Shown here: piece by piece, positions 1 to 9,762 of the stretch | Layout of the letters: every line of letters begins with the position of its first letter | Position numbering within the stretch: position 1 is the stretch's first letter | NCBI GenBank assembly: GCA_001599755.1 | Contig: BCHX01000002.1 | Location: forward strand, 744,001-808,000 | Length of the DNA: 64,000 nt | Direction of reading: 5' to 3' | Origin: Gliomastix tumulicola | Taxonomy: Eukaryota > Ascomycota > Sordariomycetes > Hypocreales > Bionectriaceae | Made by a program: the position numbers and the translations under genes | Notes under the pieces: generated by a model | Seen by the model: the letters and a program-made list of their open reading frames with translations, nothing else | What the model was told of the DNA's origin: nothing | Database searches by the model: none

Positions 1-453
1 CACTCCGGCGTTCTGCCACGGCCGGCGCCTTCACACCCGCTATCGGCCTGCATTTCAACGGACTGGATGATTCCGATAGCTGTGTGCAGGACTGACTTAC
101 CCACTCTCAGCAAACCCCTCCTCGGCTGTCAAGCCCCCTCTTGCCCCTCATCGGCGGGCTCTTTGTTTCGCCGGATCATACACTATTGGGTTGCGTTCGT
201 GGGGGAGCCCAGAGATAAGGAATTCGGCGAGTCATGACGTATGCAGGGTCCCCCGGCGGCTGGTGTCATTTGCCTTCTGCCATGTGTCGGATATGATATC
301 CCATGTCTCGGCGGAACATGATATGCAAGACGCCATTGGTTTCGTCTCTATTGGGCTCTTTGTCTATGAAGAGTTTCTAATCTGCTGGCAGAAGGCAGGG
401 CATCCCTCTTGAGGAAAACTACTACCCAGAAGCCCTCCACGTATATCGTGTGC
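1..453. other. Left-edge intergenic sequence
   Basis: I see no supported gene here. It lies downstream of the stop codon of the minus-strand MFS gene, so it should hold that gene's 3' UTR and terminator. Short open frames on both strands lack family motifs and exon structure. Confidence 0.5.
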
Positions 454-2225
454 CTACACTCTATCCCCGCTCTCTTGCGCCGAATCTCCGCTGGCCGCCC
501 CTTCACTGTCCGCCTTCTTCGCCGGCTTGAGACTCGTACTTCCCACAAGCACAGTCAGCACTGTACTCAGTGCAGAGCACGCCGTGAAAAAGACAAAAAT
601 GTAGTGCAGCCCATCCATATACGCCGCCAGGATCCTCCCCTTCTCCCCCTCGCTCAGATCCATCCCGTCCAGCCCAAACGTCGACGACGTCAGCCGCGCA
701 ATCGTCTCGTCCGTCGTCCCGCCAGCCGCCGCTAGCCGATCCCGCAGCGTATTGGACAGAATGACGCCCGCGACGACGAGGCCAAAGGCACCGCCGATCG
801 TGCGGATGAAGTTGCGCAGGCCCGTCGTGACAGCGCGGTCCTCGCTGCGACTGTTGGCGTACATGCCCACCAGCGTGGGCTGCAGCGTGAAGCCGATACC
901 CGCGCCCTCGACGGTGAGGATGGCGATGAGCGGGCCTAAGCCGGTGTGGCGGTCGAAGAGCAGCGTGAGGCCGTTGCCGAGCGTCCAGAGGAGGAAGCCC
1001 GCGAGGATGCAGTGCATGTAGCTGCCCACGCGGCTCATGTACTGCCCGGACAGGATGGACGTCACGGATGTGCTGATGACGAGGGGCAGGATCAGCGCGC
1101 CGGAGACGAGCGGCGAGTACTTCAGCACGGACTGGAAGTACAGCGGGAGGTAGAAGAAGTTGCCAAAGTACGCCAGGCCCGTGAGGAAGGTCTGGCCGTA
1201 CAGCGCGGGGCAGTGAGGCGCCTGGTATAGGCGCAGGGGCATGATGGGCAGCGCCGCTATCTTCCACTCGTACAGCACAAACAAGACGGCGAGAACGGCA
1301 CCGACGGTTATGGCCGAGATGAGGAAGGGCGATGTCCAGGCGTACGACACGCCGCCGCCGGAGAACGGGATGAGCACGAGCAGCGTCGAGGCGATGTTGA
1401 GGAAGATGCCGCCGTAGTCGATCTTGCTCATCTTCGTGACGTAGTCGCCTGACCGGTGCTTGAGCGGTAGGTAGAACCAGATCGTGAGCATCGTTGGGAT
1501 TGTGATGATGGGGATCATCCAGAAGACCCAGCGCCATGTCGACGATTCGACTATCGCACCACCGAGAAACGGCCCAACGCCATTCGCAACAGCAATTATG
1601 GCGCCCAAGATACCTGAGAGAGCATCCATGTTAGCATACATCCTAGCAAGTACACATGGTGATGATACTCACCCTGATATTTCCCTCTATTCTCCAGCGT
1701 CGTGATATCGCTGACGATAATCATGACAAGGCTGTTCACGCCTCCTCCCCCGATACCTGCCACCGACCGGAAGGCAAACAGCTGTACCGCATTCCGCGCA
1801 AAGCCACAGGCCAGATCCCCGACCGCCATGAGCACAAGACACACGATGAGGAGGTTCTTGCGCCCAAAGATATCTGACAGGCGGCCGTTGATGAGCTGAA
1901 AGGCCGTCGAGGCAATGAGGAACGAGGCCCCGATCCATGGCGTCGACGTGCCAGTGTCGAGCTCGTCGGCCATGGCCGGCGTGGCGGTCGAGACGCTCGT
2001 CTGGTCGAGGAAGGAGACGAAGAGGCAGATAGACAGAGAACCAATCGAGATGAGGAGGGTCCTTGTCGAGAGCACATTGCGCTGGCCGCCAATGCTCTCG
2101 GTGTCGCTTGAGTCCGTTGCTGCTACCTCCGCGGCGGGCGGAGGGTGTGTCTGCGATGCATGCTTCTCGTTGTCGCTTGTGACAAAGCCATTCTCGGCGC
2201 GAGTCTGTTCATCCTGCGCAGTCAT
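454..2225 (-). CDS. MFS drug-efflux transporter, DHA2 (14-TM) type
   Basis: This is a plasma-membrane proton antiporter of the fungal multidrug/toxin efflux kind. Exons are 2225-1673 and 1613-454. The 59 bp intron (1672-1614) has a GTGAGT donor, a GCTAAC branch point and a CTCTCAG acceptor, and joining gives a 570-residue protein. A hydrophilic N-terminus of about 65 residues precedes the first membrane segment. Motif A reads GRLSDIFGRKNLL after TM2. The motif C region holds GPFLGGAI followed by WRWVFW, as in DHA2 pumps. Many further hydrophobic segments and a polar tail follow. I chose the ATG at 2225 (MTAQDEQ); an in-frame ATG at 2339 would add 38 residues of uncertain value. It is divergent from the Old Yellow Enzyme gene across 759 bp, so shared control in a detoxification response is possible. 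The substrate cannot be told from sequence. Confidence 0.9.
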
Positions 2226-2984
2226 ACCGAGACAAAGGGAAGGGAGCGTGAGAAGGTGATTGAGGAAAGGGGAAAGCTCGAGTGCTCTGTGCTGCTGGCA
2301 TTGGGTCCTGCAATCACCAATGTGATCTCTAGAAAGCAAGCATGCCCTGAGGGGAAGGAGGTCGAAGCCCTTGAAGTTCCATCGTGACGGGATGTAGGAA
2401 ATAATTTTCGAGTATTCTGATGATGGCCAAGCGACACGTCAGTAGTCTTTCCGTGCGTCGGGCGAAACGCCAGGCTCCCGACGTTTGTCACAGAAATGAC
2501 CCCAATAGACAAAAGCACCATATGTCGGCATCATCGTCTCCAGCACATAAAGGAGGGTAAGATCAAGGGAACCACCAACACCGACGCCATTGATCATCCC
2601 GACACCATCTCTTCCCAAGTTGGCTACAAGTCCGCCGAAGCCCCATCGGCAAGTTTTCAGCCGATAAAGAGGCGGCTGTCATTGGATGGCGCCGTCCGTC
2701 TACCTCACTAGGATGGAGCCTCGGGGAGCGGGGAGTGGGAATGGGCAGAACCGGTCATGAGTCGGGATTGCGTAAGGCTCAAGACGAGGCAGTGGACCTA
2801 ATAATCGGGGATTGTACGCCGTAGCTGCTCAAAATTTGTCATCTTACTATGATCTATTTTCCTTTCCCCTCAGAGGCCGTTCCTGAGTTCAGTGTCTATC
2901 ATTGCTCGGTCTGCCGCCTGCCACAGAGTCCAGACTTGCGAATACGCCCTCCCAGCGCAACGTTCACGGTCCACCACCCGCAAG
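2226..2984. promoter_or_regulatory. Divergent intergenic/promoter region between MFS pump and OYE
   Basis: These 759 bp separate the start codons of two divergent genes, so they must hold both promoters. I found no clear TATA box. The placement suggests possible co-regulation; no specific operator was recognised. Confidence 0.5.
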
Positions 2985-4147
2985 ATGTCTTCTAAGCTCT
3001 TTGAGCCGTTGACGATCGGCTCGATCGAGGTCGGACACCGCCTGGCCATGGCGCCTCTGACCCGGTATCGCTGCAACGACGACTGGGTTCCCCGGGATAT
3101 CACACAGGGTACGCAGCAACGACCATCTCCGATTCAACCTTTGTCAGTCTTGAGCTAACCATGACCCCCCAAGAATACTATGAGCAGCGTGCGTGTGTCC
3201 CAGGAACTCTCATCGTCAGCGAGGCCACCACCATCTCCCGCCGTGCCGCGGGGTCCAGGAACGTCCCCGGGATCTGGTCCGCGCCCCAGATCGCGGCGTG
3301 GAAGCGCATCACCGACGCCGTCCACGAGCGCGGCTGCACCATCTACTGCCAGCTGTGGCATTCCGGCCGCGCAGGCAACCCGGACGTGCTCGACGGTCCG
3401 CTCTTCTCCAGCAGCGCGGTGCCGCTCCCCGAGCCGGAGGGGAGCCCCGTGCCGAAGGAGATGACGGAGGAGGACATCGCCGAGGTCATGCAGGACTTTG
3501 CCAGCGCGGCAAGGAACGCCATCGAGGCCGGGTTCGACGGCGTGGAGATCCACGGGGCCAATGGGTACCTGCCCGATCAGTTCCTGCAGGACACGTGCAA
3601 CAGGAGGACGGACCGCTGGGGCGGCAGCATCGAGAACAGGGCGAGGTTTCACATCGAGCTCACGAGGAAGGTGGCCGAGGCCATCGGCGCCGATAAGACG
3701 GGGATGCGGCTCAGTCCGTACAGCGACTGGCAGGGCATGCTCATGGACGATCCGGATCCGTCGTTCCGGTACCTGATCGAGCAGCTGAAGCCCATGGGGC
3801 TGGCCTACCTCCACCTGATCGAGGCGCGCATCCGTGGCAATGACGACGTCGATTCCGGCGACCAGTCGGTTCGGTGGATGGTTGAGGAGTGGGACAACGC
3901 GACTCCGGTTCTTATCGCGGGGGGATTCACCTCCGAGTCGGCGAGAAGGGCGGTGGATGAGGTGTATGAGCGCTTCGACGTTGTTGTCGTGTTCGGTCGG
4001 TATTTTGTCGCCAATCCGGATTTGGTGTTCAAGGTCAAGGCGGGCGTTGAGTTGGTCAAGTACGAGAGGACCTACTTCTACACACCTGGGATCACCAAGG
4101 GTTATATCGACTATCCTTTCAGTCAAGAGTACCTCTCGGCTCATTAG
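2985..4147 (+). CDS. NADH:flavin oxidoreductase, Old Yellow Enzyme family
   Basis: This is a FMN-dependent ene-reductase that reduces activated C=C bonds using NAD(P)H. Exons are 2985-3108 and 3174-4147. The intron (3109-3173) has a CTAAC branch point, and joining gives 365 residues, the usual OYE length. The N-terminus carries APLTRYRCN, typical of fungal OYEs. QLWHSGRAGNPD follows near residue 100. The substrate-binding pair and catalytic Tyr lie in EIHGANGYL (His168, Asn171, Tyr173), followed by NRRTDRWGGSIENR. The TIM-barrel C-terminus has LIAGGFT and VFGRYFVANPDL, the FMN-phosphate site. The intron falls just after the RYRCN motif. Its neighbours are MFS pumps on both sides, which fits detoxification or a small secondary-metabolite step, but no core biosynthetic gene is present. 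Confidence 0.93.
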
Positions 4148-4881
4148 ATTTAAGTACAATGCTCCAAACCTTCTTACATTATTCACCTATCCACCCTCCA
4201 CATTGCTATGTCAGCCAGACAGAGAGATCTAATCTCCCTAGGAGATCATGGTGAGAAAGAGTCTGGCAGAGAGACATTGCCAGTTATGATTCCGCTGCTC
4301 ATGGCCAGAAAACAACTCTCTCAAAAATCATTACTATTTAGGACTCACACTCATCCATGACGCTCCCCTATTCTTCTCACTCGACTCACCTCCACCGATC
4401 ACGGAGCCACAGGGATCATGTCGAGTGAAGGGCGTGGCCTCTGAGCTACTAGCGCAATGGGGAATAATGCGCGGATTTAACATTGAGATGAATCCGGGGT
4501 CGGAGGCTCGTTAGCCTCGTCGCCAGTCAACGGACCAATGAGACTCAACGACAGACTATCCGTTGCCGAGGAGCAAGGGCCGTGACCACTCGCCAGCTCC
4601 ACAGGAGCCCGCAGCTCCGTCCTTGATAGGCAAAGCTCGCCAAGAAGGATCGGTCCTGAGATCACAAAATCTTTGCTTTCTTACCGATGGAGAGCCGGCG
4701 GGCTACCGATTCATGACTCCTGTTGCTTGAACTCCCTTCCCTTGGAAAGCAGCTTGTCGTCAGATCCCCCAGCGATTCTCCTCCTCGCAACGACGTTACG
4801 AGACGTTACTCGAGGTAGCGGCCCCTTCTTTCAGCTCATCACCGTCACCCACGAGGCCGACCCGGACGTCCCGTCGACGCA
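4148..4881. other. Intergenic region between OYE and DHA1 MFS
   Basis: No gene is supported. It carries the 3' end of the OYE gene and the promoter and 5' UTR of the MFS gene that starts at 4882. Nothing else was recognised. Confidence 0.5.
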
Positions 4882-6510
4882 ATGCTCAGCTCCCAAGCTT
4901 CGCCTGCCGACCTGGAGCTCCAGGCTCATGGCAGTGCCGATAACCATGGCGGTCACATCCACCACCTAGGCATCGAGGCCATCGACCCTACCTTCTCTCT
5001 CGACGACTTCCTCCGGGTCAGGGGCGTCCCGGAGTCTGCGATCATCGACCTGGACCCCGCCCAGGAGACCCGGTTCCAGTCCCCCTTTACCTGGACCACC
5101 GTTCGCAAGAGCACGACCCTGCTCACCGTCTACGCCGCCGCCCTGCTCGCCGCCTACTCGGCCGGCGGATACGTCATGGCCTCGGGCCCCCTGCGCGCGG
5201 CCTGGTCCGTCACGGACACCGAGTTCAACCTCGGCATCACGCTCTTCGTCATGGGCTTCGGCGTCTCGCCCATGATCCTCGCGCCCGTGAGCGAGGCCTA
5301 CGGCCGCTACTGGGTCTTCGTGCTCTCCGGCGTCGTCTTCTTCGCCGGCACGGTCGGCTGTGCCGTCACGCGCTCGCTGGCGGGGATGCTCGTCTCGAGA
5401 CTCGTCACCGGCTGCGGAGCGTCCGTCTTTGCGACGCTGACGGGCGGTGTCGTCAGTGACCTGTATCACAAGGAGGACCGGAACACGCCCATGGCCTTGT
5501 ACTCGCTCAGCATCATGCTCGGCACCGGCTTGGGGCCCCTTGTCAGCGGTGTCGCGGTTGACCGTCTCGGGTGGCAGTGGATCTTCTACATCCAGCTCAT
5601 CACCACCGGCTCCATCACGGGCGCCATCTTGCTCTGGTTCAAGGAGACGCGGGGCAACGTGCTGCTGAGGCGGAAGTGCGACGCCCTCACCGCCCTGTGC
5701 GCGTCGAGAGCCTCCCACGGAGCAGCAGAGGCAGCATCCCAGCCACCACCCTCGCTCGTGTTCCAGCCCCAGGGCGACCAGAGACCGAACATCAGCCTGC
5801 AGGTCATCTACCGCAGCTTCGCCTTCCCGATGCGCCTGCTCGGGACCGAGTCCGTCGTCTTCTGGTTCTCCGTGTGGGCGTCGTTCGCCTGGGCCATCCT
5901 GTACATGCAGTTCGCCAGCATCAGCATCGTCTTCAAGGACGTCTACGGCTTCTCCAACACGCAGGTCGGCGCCGTCTACGCGGCCGTCATCGGCGCCGCC
6001 GTCATCGGCACCGTCCTCGCGTACCTGCAGCAGCCCGTCATGCGGTGGCTGTGGCCCGAGAGCGACAAGAACGCCACGCCCGAGGGCCGCCTCCTCTCGC
6101 CGGGCTTCCAGTCCATCCTCCTCCCCGTCGGCCTCTTCTGGTTCGGCTGGACGGCCCGCCCCGGCACCCCCTGGATCTCCCCGGCGCTGGCCGTCGGCTC
6201 CTGCACCATGGGCATCTTCAGCATCTACCTCGCCGTCTTCAACTACCTCGCCGACACGTACCACCGGTACTCGTCCTCGGCGCAGGCCGCGCAGAGCATG
6301 TGCCGCAACATCTTCGCCGGCATCTTCCCGCTCTTCACGGCCCAGATGATGCGGTCGCTGACGTACCGCGGCGCCGGCAGCCTTCTGGGCGCCATCGGCC
6401 TGCTGCTGACGGCCATCCCGTGGCTGCTGTCGTTTTACGGGCACAAGATCAGGGCAAGGAGTCCCTTTGCTGGGAGCTTGGTGCAGGGCGAGGGGCAGAG
6501 AGCTAGGTAG
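4882..6510 (+). CDS. MFS multidrug transporter, DHA1 (12-TM) type
   Basis: This is an intronless 542-residue membrane transporter resembling the fungal polyamine/drug:H+ antiporter group. A soluble N-terminus of about 70 residues leads into TM1 (TVYAAALLAAYSAGGYVMA). The TM2-TM3 loop has APVSEAYGRYWV, the DHA1 form of motif A. Motif C-like sequence follows (LGTGLGPLVSGVAVDRLGWQW), then a central cytoplasmic loop (about 255-300) and six more membrane segments. NYLADTYHRYSSSAQAAQSMCRNIFAG in TM10-11 is typical of this group. The gene is strongly GC-rich at third positions, which creates long spurious open frames on the opposite strand. The substrate is unknown. Confidence 0.92.
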   Translation: MLSSQASPADLELQAHGSADNHGGHIHHLGIEAIDPTFSLDDFLRVRGVPESAIIDLDPAQETRFQSPFTWTTVRKSTTLLTVYAAALLAAYSAGGYVMASGPLRAAWSVTDTEFNLGITLFVMGFGVSPMILAPVSEAYGRYWVFVLSGVVFFAGTVGCAVTRSLAGMLVSRLVTGCGASVFATLTGGVVSDLYHKEDRNTPMALYSLSIMLGTGLGPLVSGVAVDRLGWQWIFYIQLITTGSITGAILLWFKETRGNVLLRRKCDALTALCASRASHGAAEAASQPPPSLVFQPQGDQRPNISLQVIYRSFAFPMRLLGTESVVFWFSVWASFAWAILYMQFASISIVFKDVYGFSNTQVGAVYAAVIGAAVIGTVLAYLQQPVMRWLWPESDKNATPEGRLLSPGFQSILLPVGLFWFGWTARPGTPWISPALAVGSCTMGIFSIYLAVFNYLADTYHRYSSSAQAAQSMCRNIFAGIFPLFTAQMMRSLTYRGAGSLLGAIGLLLTAIPWLLSFYGHKIRARSPFAGSLVQGEGQRAR

Positions 6511-7828
6511 TCAACGAATGGAGTGTCTTATCTCGGTGCTTGAATCCCCCTCTGCAACCTGTGAGTGTCCCAACGTGACTTCTTACCTAGGATCTCCCCC
6601 TAGAGGCTACATCCACAAGTCGTGGAACTTCCCTAATGACTGCGTAGTGTCTGTTCTATCTATAGTTACAGAGAGGCCGACGAGTAGACTTTGAGTAGCG
6701 CTGCAGCGGCTAGGAATCAACAAGACTTAACCCCTCCTGATGTTCTCTACCGTATACTGCAGGTTTCATCACGTGTAACTGTGCGTTCACTTGGTAGACC
6801 AAAGAGTCCGAGTAAGAGAGGCCTGTGGCGGGGAACGCGCTGCTTTGTTTAAGCCCCTTCGACTAGCCTTCGAACATCCTTCAGCCATCGGCTTCATTTC
6901 CAATTTGAGACTGCCTCATTGTCAAGACAGCACGTGCTCCTCAACGCAAAGACTCAATCTCTGTAGGTCCCTTTCAGTAGTGAGAGTAAGATTTCCTCAA
7001 CACCATGGCTTGATATTCCCTCCCCAGTTCATGTTTCTCTTTTTGGACCGTTTGACTCCTCTAAAGGTCGGCCTTTTACCTATCATTCGTAGCGTCTGTT
7101 TGATTGTTTACGCCAACGAGTGGGTCTAACTAGACGCCTACCTGCAAGTACGGAACGACGGCCGCACGAACGCTAGCAGAACCTCTGAAACTGGACTCTT
7201 AGTCGTTCGTAGACGATGCGGCCGACAAAATGGAGCACGGTAGGAGAGTTTAAAATAGAATGTGAGATTGTAAGACCTGAGAACGACTGGGAAACACGTT
7301 CACTAACGTAATGGAGGGCAGTATACATAGAAAGTTAGGAACAAAGTGCAAAACAAGAGGCGGAACAATGAGGGATGGAGGATTGGCCGAGTTTAGATTG
7401 TAACAGGACAGGTTGGACGCAAGGACAGTGGAGGGGAAAATGCCCTGCGGAAGACGGGCGTCTGAAGGTGGAACCCAGAAAAGGGCACGGGAGCGGAACT
7501 GTTGGGCATGTGATCGCGGCCAGGGGTCTCATAGTCAAGATTCCTGTGACGAGCGCTTACTACCACAGACATGCACCTGAGCTTGCGAAGTTGGGGGACC
7601 AAAACGCTTTGGCCGCCTCCACTAGCCTTCGCTCTCGACGGACGGTGCGCATGATGCAACCCTTCTATTATTATTAGACACCCTCTTGGGCAACTGTGGC
7701 TACCCAGAATGCGTCCAGAAAAGGGTGTCAGTAGGCGCATTCCAAAGTTGCGAGGTCCAGCACTTTCTTCCATCCCCCTCTCAATATTCCTACCTCAGCC
7801 CTTTTCACCCTTATTGATTACTGTAGCC
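6511..7828. other. Gene-poor stretch
   Basis: In 1.3 kb no convincing coding exon was found. Open frames are short, lack motifs and show no usable splice pattern. The right part should contain the promoter of the degenerate gene that begins at 7829. Confidence 0.45.
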
Positions 7829-9263
7829 ATGCCTCGCGGCCGGAAGCGCAGGGCTATCAAAACGCCCGATTCTGCGAGGCCTGCCAGGAGAAGAATGCCA
7901 AAAGCCTGCCCTAGTCAACGAGAACCGAAAGATCCCCAGCATGAGGATGGGACTGTCTCTCATCATGCGCCTCCCTTATTCGTCTCCAACGACACGGATC
8001 ATGCGCCGCCCAAAGCTACTAGAGTCTCCCCCGACCTTCCGACGAAGCAGGACAGTGACAATGAAGGTATAGCACGTAGTCTCGCCAAGAGCCGCTACCC
8101 CAGGCTAGCCAGCCACAATCCGCTTCCTACATTTTTTTTATTTTTTTTCCTTTTGGAGAAGGTTCTTACCGATCTGTCTTCGCTAACGTCCATATTGCCG
8201 TAGAACAAGACGAAGGCAAACAAGGGGGAAAGACGCCACCAACGGGCCATCGTGGCCCTGCTGACGTTCATCCATCGACAGAATACGAAATTACTGACAC
8301 GCCCCAAACCCAAGAAGAGAAAAACCGCAGGCAGCGCTGGGAGGAAGTCTTACAATTTAGCGGATCCGTTATGCACTTGATGGACCATGTTGACGACATC
8401 GAACACTGTATCGATATATTCACTTCCAGTTCCCTTTCAGCAACCTAGTCCTGGGACAAGGTACCTGAGAAATCCCAAGAGTGGCTTCTTGAATGGGCAC
8501 CAGAAGCAAAGAAATACTTGGAATGCTCGGAAAATGTCTCTCCCATGCTGAACGCTTGGGGTCAGTCTTCTTTCTCGAAATTTCAGTCCTGCGCTACCAA
8601 GTCTGACCATCTCTGGGCGATCAGTGAACAGGATTATTTGGGATGCTCTGCTCTCTCCGGACGCGCCTGACGAGAAGTGGAATGGAGAGGCTTGGAAAAA
8701 CGCGGGGAGGTCTCAGGCAGTCCTAGAGCGAGCTATTCCCAGTGGGACAGGCATCGGCCAAGAAGCGTTTTGGTAGCTGTCCCAGAGATATGTCGCTGGG
8801 CGTTTGTTCTACAGCAGGCTCGGCAGTCACTCGGATCGCTCAGCGCCCGAAAGGCAAGATCACCAGGCCGTTCGAAGATGTCCTTTTCACGAAAAATGGT
8901 GCTCTACTACCTCATGCAGAGGACGCCTTGTCTAAGATCTGCAACAGCGCGATCCTCCTCGACTTGTTCAAGCACTTCTCTCCGCGCCCAATCTTGCTGG
9001 AATGGGAGGACCCATCGACCGGTAAGTTACATGGGTTTCCCGCCAAACTCAGAGGCGATGATAATCTGGAGATGGAGGGCAAGTGGTTCCATTGGGAGCA
9101 CCACCACGAAACAATCGAGGGACTGCAGGTTGGCATGATCACTAAGCCTGCCCTCCGCATCTACGGGCGACTTGAAACCCGGCACCAATTTCACCCCGCC
9201 ATACGTGATAAATACACGCAGACTGGCGATATCGAGGCCGTTATGTGTTTTGGTGGATTGTGA
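7829..9263 (+). pseudogene. Degenerate first copy of the tandem unknown family (copy A)
   Basis: This is a paralogue of the intact genes at 12560 and 14700, broken in at least three places. Exon 1 (7829-8066) starts MPRGRKRRA, an AT-hook-like basic motif. A 137 bp intron (8067-8203) joins it in phase to an acidic stretch, then to RWEEVLQFSG. The frame next meets TAG at 8446-8448, exactly where the intact copies read LSLRWEEI or LRWPWDQI, and the same frame then resumes with EWLLEWAPEAKKYL. The conserved phase-1 intron is present (8561-8624) and leads to RIIWDALLSPDAP. A second TAG lies at 8774-8776. After it, similarity continues in a different frame to the end (ILLDLFKHFSPRPILLEWEDPSTGK). 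Small indels around 8770-8860 cause the frame changes. The two retained introns argue for gene duplication followed by decay. A shorter expressed product from the last open part is possible but unlikely. Confidence 0.7.
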
Positions 9264-9762
9264 TCGCGAGGTGTTGGATGAGAACGAGACTGATTCCAGT
9301 GGCAGGGATGAGAATGGAGGTCTGATTGCATAAAGTAAAATGTCGAGATTTCATACTTCTACGGGCCAGATTCCGCTGTTATTGTGAGGGCAGGTCGCTG
9401 CTGCTACGCTGTTTATAGAGGGCCCGTTCACTGTAATGATATGGATTATTCTGTGGGCACAGGCGCTGGAGGGCCGGTCCGGGCTATCTCCAGCGCCTTT
9501 GGCCCACAGAATAACGGGGCCCCGATACAAGACGATACAACGCTCACACGCTCGCACGGGACAGATTCTGCGACTTGATCTGGTTGTGAAGAAAAGCCCC
9601 CCCCCAAGCAAGAACTCTACTACTTGACTCTTCATAGAATGGGAGAAAATTCGATTCTGTTTCATTTAAAGCAGGACGTGTACGGAAATGACTGTATGAA
9701 AGTGAGACCCCCCCAATCCACCACCTTGCCGGATCCATCCCTCCCCAAATCACGCGCCCTAC
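9264..9762. other. Intergenic region with a large hairpin
   Basis: It lies between the decayed copy A and the 3' end of the minus-strand Hsp70-like gene. It holds the imperfect inverted repeat listed at 9447-9512 and no coding exon. Confidence 0.5.
9447..9512. repeat. Imperfect inverted repeat (about 25 bp arms, short loop)
   Basis: The left arm (about 9447-9471) reads TTATTCTGTGGGC, then GGCGCTGGAG. The right arm (9488-9512) is its reverse complement with one or two mismatches, separated by about 16 bp. The symmetry continues weakly outside, with GGGCCCGTT on the left mirrored by AACGGGGCCC on the right. It would fold into a stable cruciform or hairpin. It could be a non-autonomous element remnant or a 3'-end structure; I cannot decide which. 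Confidence 0.75.

Noticed and set aside
4966..6444. 492-codon minus-strand frame opposite the DHA1 MFS gene
   Set aside because: Composition (Gly, Asp, Arg, Ala repeats) is that of an antisense shadow; the plus strand has a clean 12-TM protein.
8401..8448. A 41-bp intron that would remove the first stop in copy A
   Set aside because: Too short for this genome's introns and it would delete residues conserved in copies B and C.
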